A stretch of DNA of 47,730 nt, taken from positions 1 to 47,730 of the forward strand of contig DCFP01000008.1 in the NCBI GenBank assembly GCA_002319925.1, in the 5' to 3' direction. The translations under genes were made by a program, and so were the position numbers. Each line of letters opens with the position of its first letter. The first letter of the stretch is position 1. Below, piece by piece: positions 1 to 9,300 of the stretch. Under the pieces are notes generated by a model. The model was not told the origin of the DNA, did no database searches, and worked only from the letters and a program-made list of their open reading frames with translations. The DNA is from Holophagaceae bacterium UBA1801. GTDB lineage: Bacteria; Acidobacteriota; Holophagae; Holophagales; Holophagaceae.

Positions 1-1
1 G

Positions 2-472
2 AAGAAGGCCCGCGTGGAAGACGCCATGCACGCCACGAAGGCGGCCGTGGAAGACGGCATCGTCCCCGGCGGCGGCGTCGCTCTGATCCGCGCCCTGGCC
101 AAGCTTGACGCCCTCAAAGTCGTGGGCGACCAGCTCACCGGTGTCGAGATCGTGAAGAAGGCCCTCCTCGATCCCGCCAAGCAGATCGCCGCCAACGCCG
201 GCGTCGAAGGCTCCGTGATCGTGAACCGCATCAAGGAAGAGAAGGGCAACTTCGGCTTCAACGCCGCCACCAACGAATTCGGCGACATGGTGAAGTTCGG
301 CGTCGTCGATCCCGCCAAGGTGACCAAGAGCGCACTCCTGAACGCCGCCTCCGTGGCCGCCATGATGCTCACCACCGAAGCCATCGTGGCCGAGATCCCC
401 GAGCCCAAGTCCGCAGCCCCCATGGGTGCTCCCGGCATGGGCGGAATGGGCGGCATGGAAGACATGTACTAG
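2..472 (+). CDS. groEL: Chaperonin GroEL (Hsp60), C-terminal part
   Basis: This is the last 156 codons of GroEL; the rest lies upstream of the window. GroEL forms the cytoplasmic double-ring chamber that, with GroES, folds client proteins using ATP. The reading frame opens with KKARVEDAMHATKAAVEDG followed by IVPGGG, the family's well-known equatorial-domain segment, and contains DPAKVTKSALLNAASVA near the end. The protein finishes with the Gly/Met-rich tail (GMGGMGGMEDMY) typical of class I chaperonins. The frame is open to the first base of the window, so it is a 5' truncation by the window edge and not a broken gene. A strong hairpin terminator follows 45 nt after the stop. Identification is essentially certain. 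Confidence 0.98.
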   Translation, partial: KKARVEDAMHATKAAVEDGIVPGGGVALIRALAKLDALKVVGDQLTGVEIVKKALLDPAKQIAANAGVEGSVIVNRIKEEKGNFGFNAATNEFGDMVKFGVVDPAKVTKSALLNAASVAAMMLTTEAIVAEIPEPKSAAPMGAPGMGGMGGMEDMY

Positions 473-516
473 TAAAAACAGTTGCCAACGGCCAGTGGCC
501 GTCGGTTAGCAAAATG

Positions 517-543
517 AGAGCCCCGCGATCGCGGGGCTCTTTT
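517..543 (+). terminator. Rho-independent terminator of groEL
   Basis: A perfect 10-bp stem (AGAGCCCCGC / GCGGGGCTCT, 517–526 with 531–540) closes a GATC loop and runs into a T tract at 540–543. It lies 45 nt after the groEL stop and before the separate AmpG-like gene, as expected for the end of a groE operon. Confidence 0.9.
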
Positions 544-581
544 CATGAGATCGTGGAGGGAAACCTAAGTGGAGACCGGGA

Positions 582-2162
582 ATGAATGGGAACGCAACCC
601 AACCACAGCCTGCTGAACACTCGGGCATTCTCTCCCTTTGGCGCTATGCGGCTGTGCTGGTGCTGGGCTTCGCTTCGGGGTTGCCACTGGCGTTGACGGG
701 AACGGCTATGCAGGCGTGGCTGGTGGCGGACAAGGTCACCATCGCCACCATCGGTTTCTTTGGCTTGGTAGGCATTCCCTACACGTTCAAGTTCGTGTGG
801 GCTCCCCTCATGGATCGGTTTGAATTGCCGCTGCTAGGTCGAAGGCGGGGATGGCTGGTCCTTAGTCAGCTTGCCATCGCGGGAGCCCTTTGGTGGATCT
901 CAAGCATCTCGCCTTCCGCGAACGCAAAGGGTTTCGCACTTGTGGCTGTGCTCGTGGCATTCCTCTCCGCTTCCCAGGATGTGGTGATTGATGCGTACCG
1001 GACGGACGTTCTTTCTCCGAAGGAACGCGGTTTCGGCGCCTCTCTTGCCGTGCTGGGCTATCGGCTGGCCATGTTCGTATCCGGTGGCCTAGCCTTCGTG
1101 TGGGCCGATTTGGAAAAGGGTCGCGGCTGGAGCTGGGGGTACATCTACCAAGTCATGGCGATGATCATGATCGGTGTCGCCATTGTCTCGCTGCTGCTGA
1201 TTCCCCGGCTCCCGAAACACCTCAAAGCGCCCAAGACCCAAGCCTGGCACGATCTGGTCGGATTCCTGGCCTTGGTACTGGCTGTAGCCATGGGTTACTG
1301 CCTCACGAACTGGGTCGCGCAACCCGTTTTGGACGGAGCATTCCAGGTCAAGGCTAACGCCGCAAACCAGAAATGGTCGGACCTCGCCAGCCTCCTGACC
1401 GGCATCGCCATCACGCTGCCGCTGGGCTGGTGGGCGACCAAGCTGACGCGATTCGAAACACTGAACCGGTCCATGGCGAACTATTTCGCACAGAACCGTG
1501 CTGTCGTCTTCCTGCTTTTCATCATCCTTTACAAGCTGGGCGATGCCTTTGCCGGGGCACTCCTGACGCCCTTTCTGCTCAAGGCTATGGGATTTGCCTC
1601 CGCCGAAGTCGGGTTCGTGAACAAGATGCTGGGCATCTGGCTCACTATCGGCGGCGCGCTGCTGGGCGGCGCGCTCATGATCCGGATCGGTCTCTACCGC
1701 GCTCTCCTCTGGTTCGGGATCGGCCAATTCCTCTCGAATTTTGGCTTCTGCCTCGTGGCGGTGTCCACCAAGGGCGCCTGGGGCAGCTTCACTTTCCCCG
1801 CCTTCAACTGGGGAATCGTGATGCTCAAGGAGGCCACGCAAATCGACTATCAGCTGATTTCCGTGGTTGCGATGGAGAACATCACGGGTGGCATGGGCAC
1901 TGCGGCCCTGGTGGCCTTCCTCATGGCGTTGTGCAACCAGCGTTTCACTGCGACCCAGTACGCGCTGCTCTCGGCACTCTCCGCGGTCGGACGTGTGTGG
2001 GTTGGGCCCTTCTCGGGCGTGTTGACCGAAGTCATGGGCTGGCCCATGTTCTACATCTTCTCCGGCTGCATGGCGATCCCCGGGCTGGCCATGCTGCTGT
2101 GGCTCAAGAAGGATGTGATAGCGCTCGATGCGCCGGAGAAAGTGCCGGAAGGCGAGGATTGA
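582..2162 (+). CDS. ampG: AmpG-family MFS permease (muropeptide transporter-like)
   Basis: A 526-residue polytopic inner-membrane protein of the major facilitator superfamily. AmpG imports GlcNAc-anhydro-muropeptides from the periplasm for cell-wall recycling. Recognisable family segments are GFASGLPLALTGTAMQAWL near residue 29, KFVWAPLMDR near 69, SASQDVVIDAYRTDVL near 129 and ATQYALLSALS near 460. About a dozen hydrophobic segments can be counted. The start at 582 follows a purine-rich stretch (GGAGACCGGG). The closest motif agreement is with AmpG, but substrate is inferred from family only; related MFS permeases carry other solutes. It stands alone between the groEL terminator and the first giant secreted protein gene. 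Confidence 0.85.
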   Translation: MNGNATQPQPAEHSGILSLWRYAAVLVLGFASGLPLALTGTAMQAWLVADKVTIATIGFFGLVGIPYTFKFVWAPLMDRFELPLLGRRRGWLVLSQLAIAGALWWISSISPSANAKGFALVAVLVAFLSASQDVVIDAYRTDVLSPKERGFGASLAVLGYRLAMFVSGGLAFVWADLEKGRGWSWGYIYQVMAMIMIGVAIVSLLLIPRLPKHLKAPKTQAWHDLVGFLALVLAVAMGYCLTNWVAQPVLDGAFQVKANAANQKWSDLASLLTGIAITLPLGWWATKLTRFETLNRSMANYFAQNRAVVFLLFIILYKLGDAFAGALLTPFLLKAMGFASAEVGFVNKMLGIWLTIGGALLGGALMIRIGLYRALLWFGIGQFLSNFGFCLVAVSTKGAWGSFTFPAFNWGIVMLKEATQIDYQLISVVAMENITGGMGTAALVAFLMALCNQRFTATQYALLSALSAVGRVWVGPFSGVLTEVMGWPMFYIFSGCMAIPGLAMLLWLKKDVIALDAPEKVPEGED

Positions 2163-2230
2163 GGATCCATCGCTACGAATTGAAGACAGGACCCGTGCGA
2201 ACTCCATTGCACCCGGTGGGATAATTGCGG

Positions 2231-2285
2231 CTGGAACTTCTACTCGGCAGCGATCTGTACCTTCAGGGAAATCTGCGTCTGTACC
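2231..2285 (+). promoter_or_regulatory. 24-bp-spaced CTGTACC direct-repeat element upstream of giant protein 1
   Basis: Two CTGTACC heptamers lie at 2255–2261 and 2279–2285, exactly 24 bp apart, with GGGA in the spacer and T after the second copy. A degenerate third unit (CTGGAACTTC) begins 24 bp further upstream at 2231, so the element looks like about 2.3 tandem 24-bp units. The same arrangement occurs ahead of the two other giant Ig/beta-helix genes. The second heptamer ends 135 nt before the chosen start codon at 2420. Its role as an operator, promoter or RNA element is inference. Confidence 0.6.
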
Positions 2286-2419
2286 TACTAAGGAGGGTGG
2301 AGAGAACGGAACCTTTCAGGTGTTCGCGAGCCTGGTCTGGGCCAGCGCTGTGATGAAGTCCGAATGCTGCGATTCCTGGTAATACCTTGCTGGGCCGAAG
2401 TCATGACAGGGAACACTCC

Positions 2420-5400
2420 ATGAAGCCGGTGCTCGCCCTTCTGGCGCTGGGAATGCCGATCGGTTTCGCCGTTCCCACACCCGCTCTCTCGAATACGGTC
2501 GCCTCGCCGGAGACGGCTGAGACGGTCACCTACACAGCCGGTGCCGTCGGCATCAACGCTTTGTCCTGCCAAATGAAGAGCTCTACCGGGGTCATCAGCA
2601 CGGCATCCACCAATGCCACGGTGATTCCGGCACCCGCGACGCCCGTGATCACGGCTGCCTCCCTCGTGATCGCGGGCGCCACGGGATTGACGGCCTCCGT
2701 GCCCGACCAGGCGGGATGCACCTTTGCGTGGATCTTGAGCAACGGGACGATCACCGCTGGCGCTGGAACGCGCACGATCACCTACCGCGTGGGCGCAGTG
2801 GGCACGTCGATCCTCAAATGCACAGTGAAGAACTCCGCTGGCACGGCAGCCGCGGCCACGGTGTCCATCAAGGTCGTGGCGACCAGGGCGACCATCGTCG
2901 CTCCATCGCCCAGCACGACTCTCGCGGCCGGTCTCATGGCGCGGGTTCCCGACACCGCCGGTGCCAGTTATGCCTGGACCATTTCTAACGGAACCATCAC
3001 TTCCTCGACTACGGCGAGTTCCATCGTCTACTCGGTTGGAAACGTCGGCACGACTGCCTTGGGTTGCACGGTCACGGCGGGGGGGACGACCTCCGGAACC
3101 AAGAACATCAGCATCGTGGCGGTCCCCACAGCCCAGATCACTGCCGCCACTCCCGTCACCGCAGGCAAAGCGGGCTGTACCGCCTCGGTTCCCCCTCAAT
3201 CGGGCTGCACCTATGCCTGGACCGTGTCGAGCGGGAATATCACCGCGGGCGCCGGCACTCGCACGATCACCTACACGGCAGGCCCGGTCGGTCCATTCAC
3301 CGTGGCCTGCACCGTGAAGAACGCCGCGGGAACCGTGGATTCGAAGACCAAGACTATCTCGGCCATTCCGGCTCCCGTGGCCACCATCACGGCCACCACG
3401 CCCGTCACCACAGGAACGGCCAACCTCTCCGCCTCGGTGCCCGATCAGGATGGATGCGGTTACGCGTGGACCATCACCAATGGCGTGATCACCGATGGCC
3501 CGGACACCCGCGCGATCACCTACACCGCCGGTGCCACCGGAACAGTGACCCTCAAATGCACCGTGACCAATGCCGCGGGGACGATCCTCACGGGCACCAA
3601 GGCCATCGCCGCCGTGGCGCTGCCCAGGACCACGATCACCGCGGCATCTCCCGTGACGGCCGGACATGCAGGTTTGACGGCCTCAGTCCCCGCCCAGACC
3701 GGCTGCATGTACGCGTGGACCATCGGGAACGGTACCATCACGGCCGGGGCTTCCTCCCACGCCATCACCTACACGGCCGGTGCCATCGGAACCGTCTCGT
3801 TGTCCTGCACCGTGACGAATGCCGCCGGCAAGGCCCTTCCAGGGAACGCCAGCATCTCTGCGATCACGGCGCCCGTGGCGTCCATCTCGACCTACTCGCC
3901 CGTGGTTACAGGTTCCGCAGGGTTGTCCGCAGCGGTGCCGGCGCAACCGGGATGCACCTATGCATGGGCACTGACCAATGCCAGTGTCACCTCCGGTGCC
4001 GGCACCCCAACGATCACGTACAAAGCGGGTGCAACGGGCACCGCGACGCTGAAATGCACGGTGAAGAACGCCGCAAACACCGCCATCACCGGCACCCAGG
4101 CAGTGTTGGTCGTCGCTACCAAAGCCACCATCGTCTCTGCCTCGCCCGTTACTGAAAGCGTCGCCGGGCTGACGGCGGCCGTTCCCAATACGGCCGGTGC
4201 GACCTACGCGTGGAACGCCACTAACGCGACCATCACCTCAGCGACGGACACGAATGCCATCACCTACACCGCGGGCGGCGCCGGTTCCGTTCAGCTGACC
4301 TGTGCGGTCACGGCGAGTGGAACCATGATTACGGGCAACAGGACCATCAATGTGATCGCCGCTCCCGACGCCACGATACAGGCCGTTTCCCCTGTCACCA
4401 CAGGCACTGCGAGCCTGGCTGCCTCGGTCCCGTCCCAGCCGGGATGTACCTTCGCCTGGAGCATCGTCAATGGCCACATCTCGGCTGGAGCCACCACCCG
4501 GAGTATCACGTACTCCGTGGGAACCCCACTGCTGACCACCCTGATCTGCACCGTGAAGAACGCAGCGGGAACCTCCATCACGAAATCCAAGGAGCTGAGC
4601 GTGGTCGCGGCGCCCGTGGCCTCGATCACGGCGGCGGCTTCCGTTTATGCAGGCACGACGGGACTATCGGCCTCCGTGCCGAGCCAATCGGGGTGCACCT
4701 ATGTGTGGGTGCTCACGAACGCCTCGGTCACCAGCGGCGCAGGAAGCAGCGGTATCCACTACACGGCTGGTGGAGCCGGCACCGCGACGCTGAAATGCAC
4801 GGTCACGAACGCGGCCGGCACGTCTCTCACAGGCACCAAGTCCGTGACGGTGATCGGAGCGCCAGTGGTCGCCATCGCGCCCGCGGGGCCCATCCACATC
4901 AACACCACGGGCACCATCGGCTTCAAGCCGCAGGTCACGGGGGCCTCCGACGCCAGAGTGACTTGGACGGTGGATGGCATTCCCAATGGCAACACCACCG
5001 TCGGAACCCTCAGTACCAATGGGCGTTTCGTCATGTATACCGCGCCAGCCCAGAGTGGTGTGCACACGCTTACGGCCCTTTCCGTGGTGGATCCCCAGGC
5101 CACGGCTTCCGTGGCCTTGACGGTGGCCAGCTCCTGCGCACCCGCGCCCACGTCCGGCCTGGACATCAACGTGAAGGACGCTCCCTACAATGCCAAGGGT
5201 GATGGCGTCTGCGACGACACCGCGGCCATCCAGGCCGCCGTCAATGCCGCAGGCGGCACGGGTGGAACCGTGACCATTCCGGCAGGCACCTACCTGATCA
5301 ACCCCATCGCCAACTACAGCGCGGGCATCCGCCTGAAGAGCAACATGACCTTGAAAATCGCTTCCGGAGCCACCCTTCAAGCGATGTCCACGAGCACTTC

Positions 5401-6265
5401 CCACTACATCGTGCTGCTCGCCAGCAATGTCCAGAACGTCAGCATCGTGGGCGGCGGCGCAGTGATTGGGAACCGGACCAACAACACGATCACGGATAGC
5501 AGCGAAGCGGGCATCGGCGTTGAAGTCTGGAATTCCAAGCATGTCGTCGTGGAGGGTCTCACCGTCCAGGACTGCTGGTGCGATGGCTGCTATGTGGGCG
5601 GCGCCAGCGAGGATGTGACCATGAACAACCTCGTCGTGGACCGGAACCGCCGCCACGCCATGGCCATCACGAGCGTGAATGGCATGATCGTGCGGGGATC
5701 GACCTTCAGGAACTCCATCGGCCTGATCGAGAACGGCATCCTCGTCTGTGGCACCGGCATCGACATCGAGCCCAACGCAGGCGAGACGGTCGCCAACGTT
5801 CAGTTCCTGGGATGCACCTTCACCTCGAATGCGTCCGATGGTTTGACCTTTGGTGTGGCGGAATCCCTCATCGGCCAGGCCTTCGTCCAGAACATCCTGG
5901 CGGAGGGTGGCACCTCAAACGGCAATGGCACGAAGAAGGCGGGATGCGGCATTGGTGTATGCGCCACCAGTGGCAACCAGGTGAGCAACAACCTGGTCAC
6001 CGATACCATGGGCATTGGCATCTACCTGCGGGACGGATCCGACGAGAACCTCGTCATTGGGAATACGGTGACCAAATCCGTCTCAGCGCCCGCGCCCGCC
6101 ATGGGCTGGATCGGCTACGGCGTCCTGCTCTCCCAAAGCGGCGGAAACACCGTGACGGGCAACACCATCACGCACAACGCAGCCGCCGGCATCAAGGAGC
6201 AGAGCCCGACCTACACGAACATCACCAGCCCTAACACGCTATCGGATAATGGAACACCGCCCTGA
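2420..6265 (+). CDS. Giant secreted protein 1: tandem Ig-like repeats plus pectate-lyase-type beta-helix
   Basis: A 1281-residue predicted exported protein. ATG 2420 is preferred over the in-frame start 33 nt upstream because it begins a signal peptide (MKPVLALLALGMPIGFAV). After a partial repeat come nine Ig-like repeats of about 82 residues (to about residue 810). Their shared pattern is SPVT-GxxGLTASVPxQxGCTYAW, then GTITAGA, ITYTAG and LKCTVKNAAGT, with a Cys pair likely to form the sandwich disulfide. A different beta-sandwich domain follows (about 815–905). The C-terminal 370 residues resemble the pectate lyase 3/rhamnogalacturonase beta-helix (GDGVCDDTAAIQAAVNAA, IPAGTYLI, then repeated short NxV strands). 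It probably binds or modifies extracellular polysaccharide, but no catalytic residues can be assigned. No PEP-CTERM, LPXTG or obvious T9SS tail is seen. It shares modules with the next giant gene. Confidence 0.85.
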   Translation: MKPVLALLALGMPIGFAVPTPALSNTVASPETAETVTYTAGAVGINALSCQMKSSTGVISTASTNATVIPAPATPVITAASLVIAGATGLTASVPDQAGCTFAWILSNGTITAGAGTRTITYRVGAVGTSILKCTVKNSAGTAAAATVSIKVVATRATIVAPSPSTTLAAGLMARVPDTAGASYAWTISNGTITSSTTASSIVYSVGNVGTTALGCTVTAGGTTSGTKNISIVAVPTAQITAATPVTAGKAGCTASVPPQSGCTYAWTVSSGNITAGAGTRTITYTAGPVGPFTVACTVKNAAGTVDSKTKTISAIPAPVATITATTPVTTGTANLSASVPDQDGCGYAWTITNGVITDGPDTRAITYTAGATGTVTLKCTVTNAAGTILTGTKAIAAVALPRTTITAASPVTAGHAGLTASVPAQTGCMYAWTIGNGTITAGASSHAITYTAGAIGTVSLSCTVTNAAGKALPGNASISAITAPVASISTYSPVVTGSAGLSAAVPAQPGCTYAWALTNASVTSGAGTPTITYKAGATGTATLKCTVKNAANTAITGTQAVLVVATKATIVSASPVTESVAGLTAAVPNTAGATYAWNATNATITSATDTNAITYTAGGAGSVQLTCAVTASGTMITGNRTINVIAAPDATIQAVSPVTTGTASLAASVPSQPGCTFAWSIVNGHISAGATTRSITYSVGTPLLTTLICTVKNAAGTSITKSKELSVVAAPVASITAAASVYAGTTGLSASVPSQSGCTYVWVLTNASVTSGAGSSGIHYTAGGAGTATLKCTVTNAAGTSLTGTKSVTVIGAPVVAIAPAGPIHINTTGTIGFKPQVTGASDARVTWTVDGIPNGNTTVGTLSTNGRFVMYTAPAQSGVHTLTALSVVDPQATASVALTVASSCAPAPTSGLDINVKDAPYNAKGDGVCDDTAAIQAAVNAAGGTGGTVTIPAGTYLINPIANYSAGIRLKSNMTLKIASGATLQAMSTSTSHYIVLLASNVQNVSIVGGGAVIGNRTNNTITDSSEAGIGVEVWNSKHVVVEGLTVQDCWCDGCYVGGASEDVTMNNLVVDRNRRHAMAITSVNGMIVRGSTFRNSIGLIENGILVCGTGIDIEPNAGETVANVQFLGCTFTSNASDGLTFGVAESLIGQAFVQNILAEGGTSNGNGTKKAGCGIGVCATSGNQVSNNLVTDTMGIGIYLRDGSDENLVIGNTVTKSVSAPAPAMGWIGYGVLLSQSGGNTVTGNTITHNAAAGIKEQSPTYTNITSPNTLSDNGTPP

Positions 6266-6311
6266 ACTGGTGCGAGGGCTGGAGTGTCATTCGCGGGCCG
6301 GAGAATTTCAT

Positions 6312-6342
6312 CTGTACTTCATGGGATGTTTGCATCTGTACC
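6312..6342 (+). promoter_or_regulatory. 24-bp-spaced CTGTAC direct-repeat element upstream of giant protein 2
   Basis: CTGTACT (6312–6318) and CTGTACC (6336–6342) start exactly 24 bp apart, with GGGA at the same spacer position as in the other two copies and a conserved T after the second. It sits in the short 114-nt gap between giant genes 1 and 2, only 38 nt before the preferred start at 6380. A conserved operator or leader element is an inference from the three-fold recurrence. Confidence 0.6.
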
Positions 6343-6379
6343 TTGGTGGGAAGACCGGGCAAGACCATGCTTCCGTGAA

Positions 6380-9300
6380 ATGAACCCTCTGCTTTCCGCT
6401 ATCGGCATTGCCTCAGTGCTATGTACCTTGCGGCCACTCTCCGGGAGCGCCATCGTCGCGACTCACGATGCCTCCGTGGTGACCGCACCTTTGGTGCCTG
6501 TGATCACGACCGCCTCCCTCGTGGTCGCGGGCACCAAGGGCATTGTGGCCTCCGTGCCCGAACAGGCCGGATGCACTTACGCATGGACTTGCGTCAACGC
6601 CACCCTGCTTACGGGCGGAAGAACCCACGCGATCACGTACCAGGCTGGATTTGCTGGAACAGCCATCCTGAAATGCACGGTCAAGAACGCCGCGGGGACA
6701 TCTGTTTCAGGGACCCAGAAGGTGATCGTGGTGGCCACCAAGGCGACCATCGTGGCGGCCTCGCCGGTGACTGCAGGCGCGACCGGCATGACAGCCAGGG
6801 TCCCTGACACCACCGGGGCGCAGTACGCCTGGTCGTTGACCAACGGAGCCATTACTTCTCCCACGAACGGCAGTTCCATCACCTACACCGCAGGCACGGC
6901 AGGAACGGCCGTTTTGAACTGCACGGTTGATGCGCTCCCAGGCCGCAAATCAGTGACGGTCATTGCCCCGCCTTCAGCTGCGATCACGGCTGCCTCCCCC
7001 GTGACCTCTGGAAAAGCGGGGCTGACGGCCACCGTTCCGGCCCAGACAGGCTGCACATGCGCCTGGTCGATCCTCGGAGGGAAGATCACCAGCGGCGCCA
7101 CAACCCGCATGGTCACGTACACCGCGGGCGGTGTGGGAACGGTGACCTTGACGTGCATCGTGAAGAACGTGGCGGGAACCGCGGTTACTCAATCCAAGGT
7201 CGTCGATGTCGTCGCGCCCCCGGTGACCACCATCACAGCGGTTTCCCCCGTGACGGCCCACGCGGTGAACCTGACGGCTTCCGTGCCGGCACAAGCCAAC
7301 TGCAGTTATGCGTGGACACTGATCGGAGGGACGATCACCGCCGGTGGGGCCGCGCACACCGTGACCTATTCCGCTGGCTCCGCGGGCATCGCGGTCTTGA
7401 AGTGTCTCGTGAAGAACGCGGCGAAGGCTTCCTTGGCGGGCAGTAAATCCATTGTCGTCGTACCCCTGCCGATCGCGACCATCACGGCAGCCTCGCCGGT
7501 GATCACCGCCAAGGTAGGACTGTCCTCCTCGGTTCCTGTGCAATCGGGTTGTTCCTATGCCTGGAACCTGACCAAGGGGACCATTACGGCTGGCGCCAGC
7601 AGCCACGCCATGGTTTACACCGCCGGAGCCGTGGGAACTGCCACGCTGAGCTGCACGGTCCGGAACCAGGCTGGAACCAGCGTCACAGGTACGAAAGACA
7701 TCAAGGTCAATCCCAATCCGGCACCGGCCATCACCGTCCAGCCGATGGGCACGACCGTGAATGCGCCTAGTCCGGGTGCTTTCTCAGTGGCCGCCACTGG
7801 TTCGATGCCTTTGGCGTATCAGTGGCAGGTTTCTACCAGCGGCAATCCCGCCTGGACCAACGTGACGAGCGGCTCGGGCGCCACCACCGCGAAATACGCC
7901 ACAGCTTCCACCAGCGGTGCCATGAACGGGAACCGCTACCGGGTTATCGTGAGGAACTCCCACGGTCAGGCGGTGAGCCTTGGAGCCCTCCTGACGGTGA
8001 ACGTGCCGCCCACCATCACGGGCCAGCCCGCGAATGCCCTGGTGACGGCGCCCGCTGCGGCCACGTTCCACGCCACCGCCACGGGCCGTCCTGCGCCCAC
8101 TTTCCAGTGGCGCAGGAACGGGGTCGATATTCCTGGAGCGAACTCGGCCAGCTACACCATACCGGAGACGACCACCGCGGATGATGGCGCTGCACTCAGC
8201 GTCGTGGCGATGAACGCGGCTGGCAGTGCTTTCTCACGGGATGCGATACTCACCGTGAACGCACCCCCATCGGGTGCCGTATATTGCGTGCGCGCAGGCG
8301 CACCGGCAGGAGGGAACGGAGTCGACTGGAGCACAGCCCTTTCCGCTCTGCCTGCCACGCTTGAGCGAGGAGCAACCTACTACATCGCCGATGGCGCCTA
8401 TGGTGGTTGCACCTTCAATACGCCGGAAAACGGCAGCACGATGATCACCCTCCGGAAGGCGGTGCAGGGTGATCACGGCCCCGGGACAGGATGGCAAGCG
8501 AGCTATGGAGACGGCGTGGCCTCCTTCACGCGCAGCTCCGACTCGGTGTGGGTCTTCGAGACCGGCTACTACTGCATCAACGGTCAAACGGGCGGAGGAC
8601 CGGCCAGCTGGTCCAGTGGTCACGGGTTCAAGGTCTACCGGACGGTCGCAGGACATCTGGTGGACATCCGGGGCGCCAACTGGTGGCGGCCGCCGTTCCC
8701 CACTCACCTCACGCTGGAGCACATCGAACTCGCACACATGGGTGTGGACGATGGTGGCACGGGGAATCCCAATGTCGGCTGGTCGAGCGGCATCCTGCAG
8801 CATTGGCAGGATGGACCGTTGAACTCGGGGCTCGGTTCCAGCGACATCACGGTCCGCTATTGCTACCTGCACGACTTCCCCTACGGCGCGTGGCCCATCT
8901 GCACGTGCGAAGCCTCGCACTGGCTCTTCGAATACAACCACGTGGCCCGCAATTCCTCCTCGGCGGCCCAGCACTGCGAAGGCTGGCAGGACTTCGGCAG
9001 CGACGACATGGTGGCCCGCTACAACTGGTGGGAGGACATCGAGGGAACCGCCGTCATCGCCCTCAAGCGGAACAATATGCAGGACAGCTTGAACTGGAGT
9101 GTCTACGGCAACCTCTTCAGCTACTCCATCGGTTCCAACCGGCATGGAGTGGCCCTGGGCGTGTTCGGAGATGCCCGCGAGGATGACAAGATCGGGGATC
9201 CCGCGTGGGACGCGTATCCCTGCAGCAACATGCTGTTCTGCAACAACACGATTGCTCGCGTGATGGGGCTGAATACCGGCATGAGCTTCAGAGTGGGCAC

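Noticed and set aside
14..472. groEL fragment as a complete small gene starting at GTG 14
   Set aside because: The frame is open to the window edge and codes GroEL sequence before that codon, so it is a truncated view of the full gene.
2255..2285. CTGTACC repeats as a CRISPR remnant
   Set aside because: Repeats are only seven bases with 17-bp conserved spacers, recur upstream of three genes, and no cas genes are present.
2163..2419. Cyclic-di-GMP or other known riboswitch ahead of giant gene 1
   Set aside because: The conserved core sequences of GEMM-type riboswitches could not be found in any of the three leaders.
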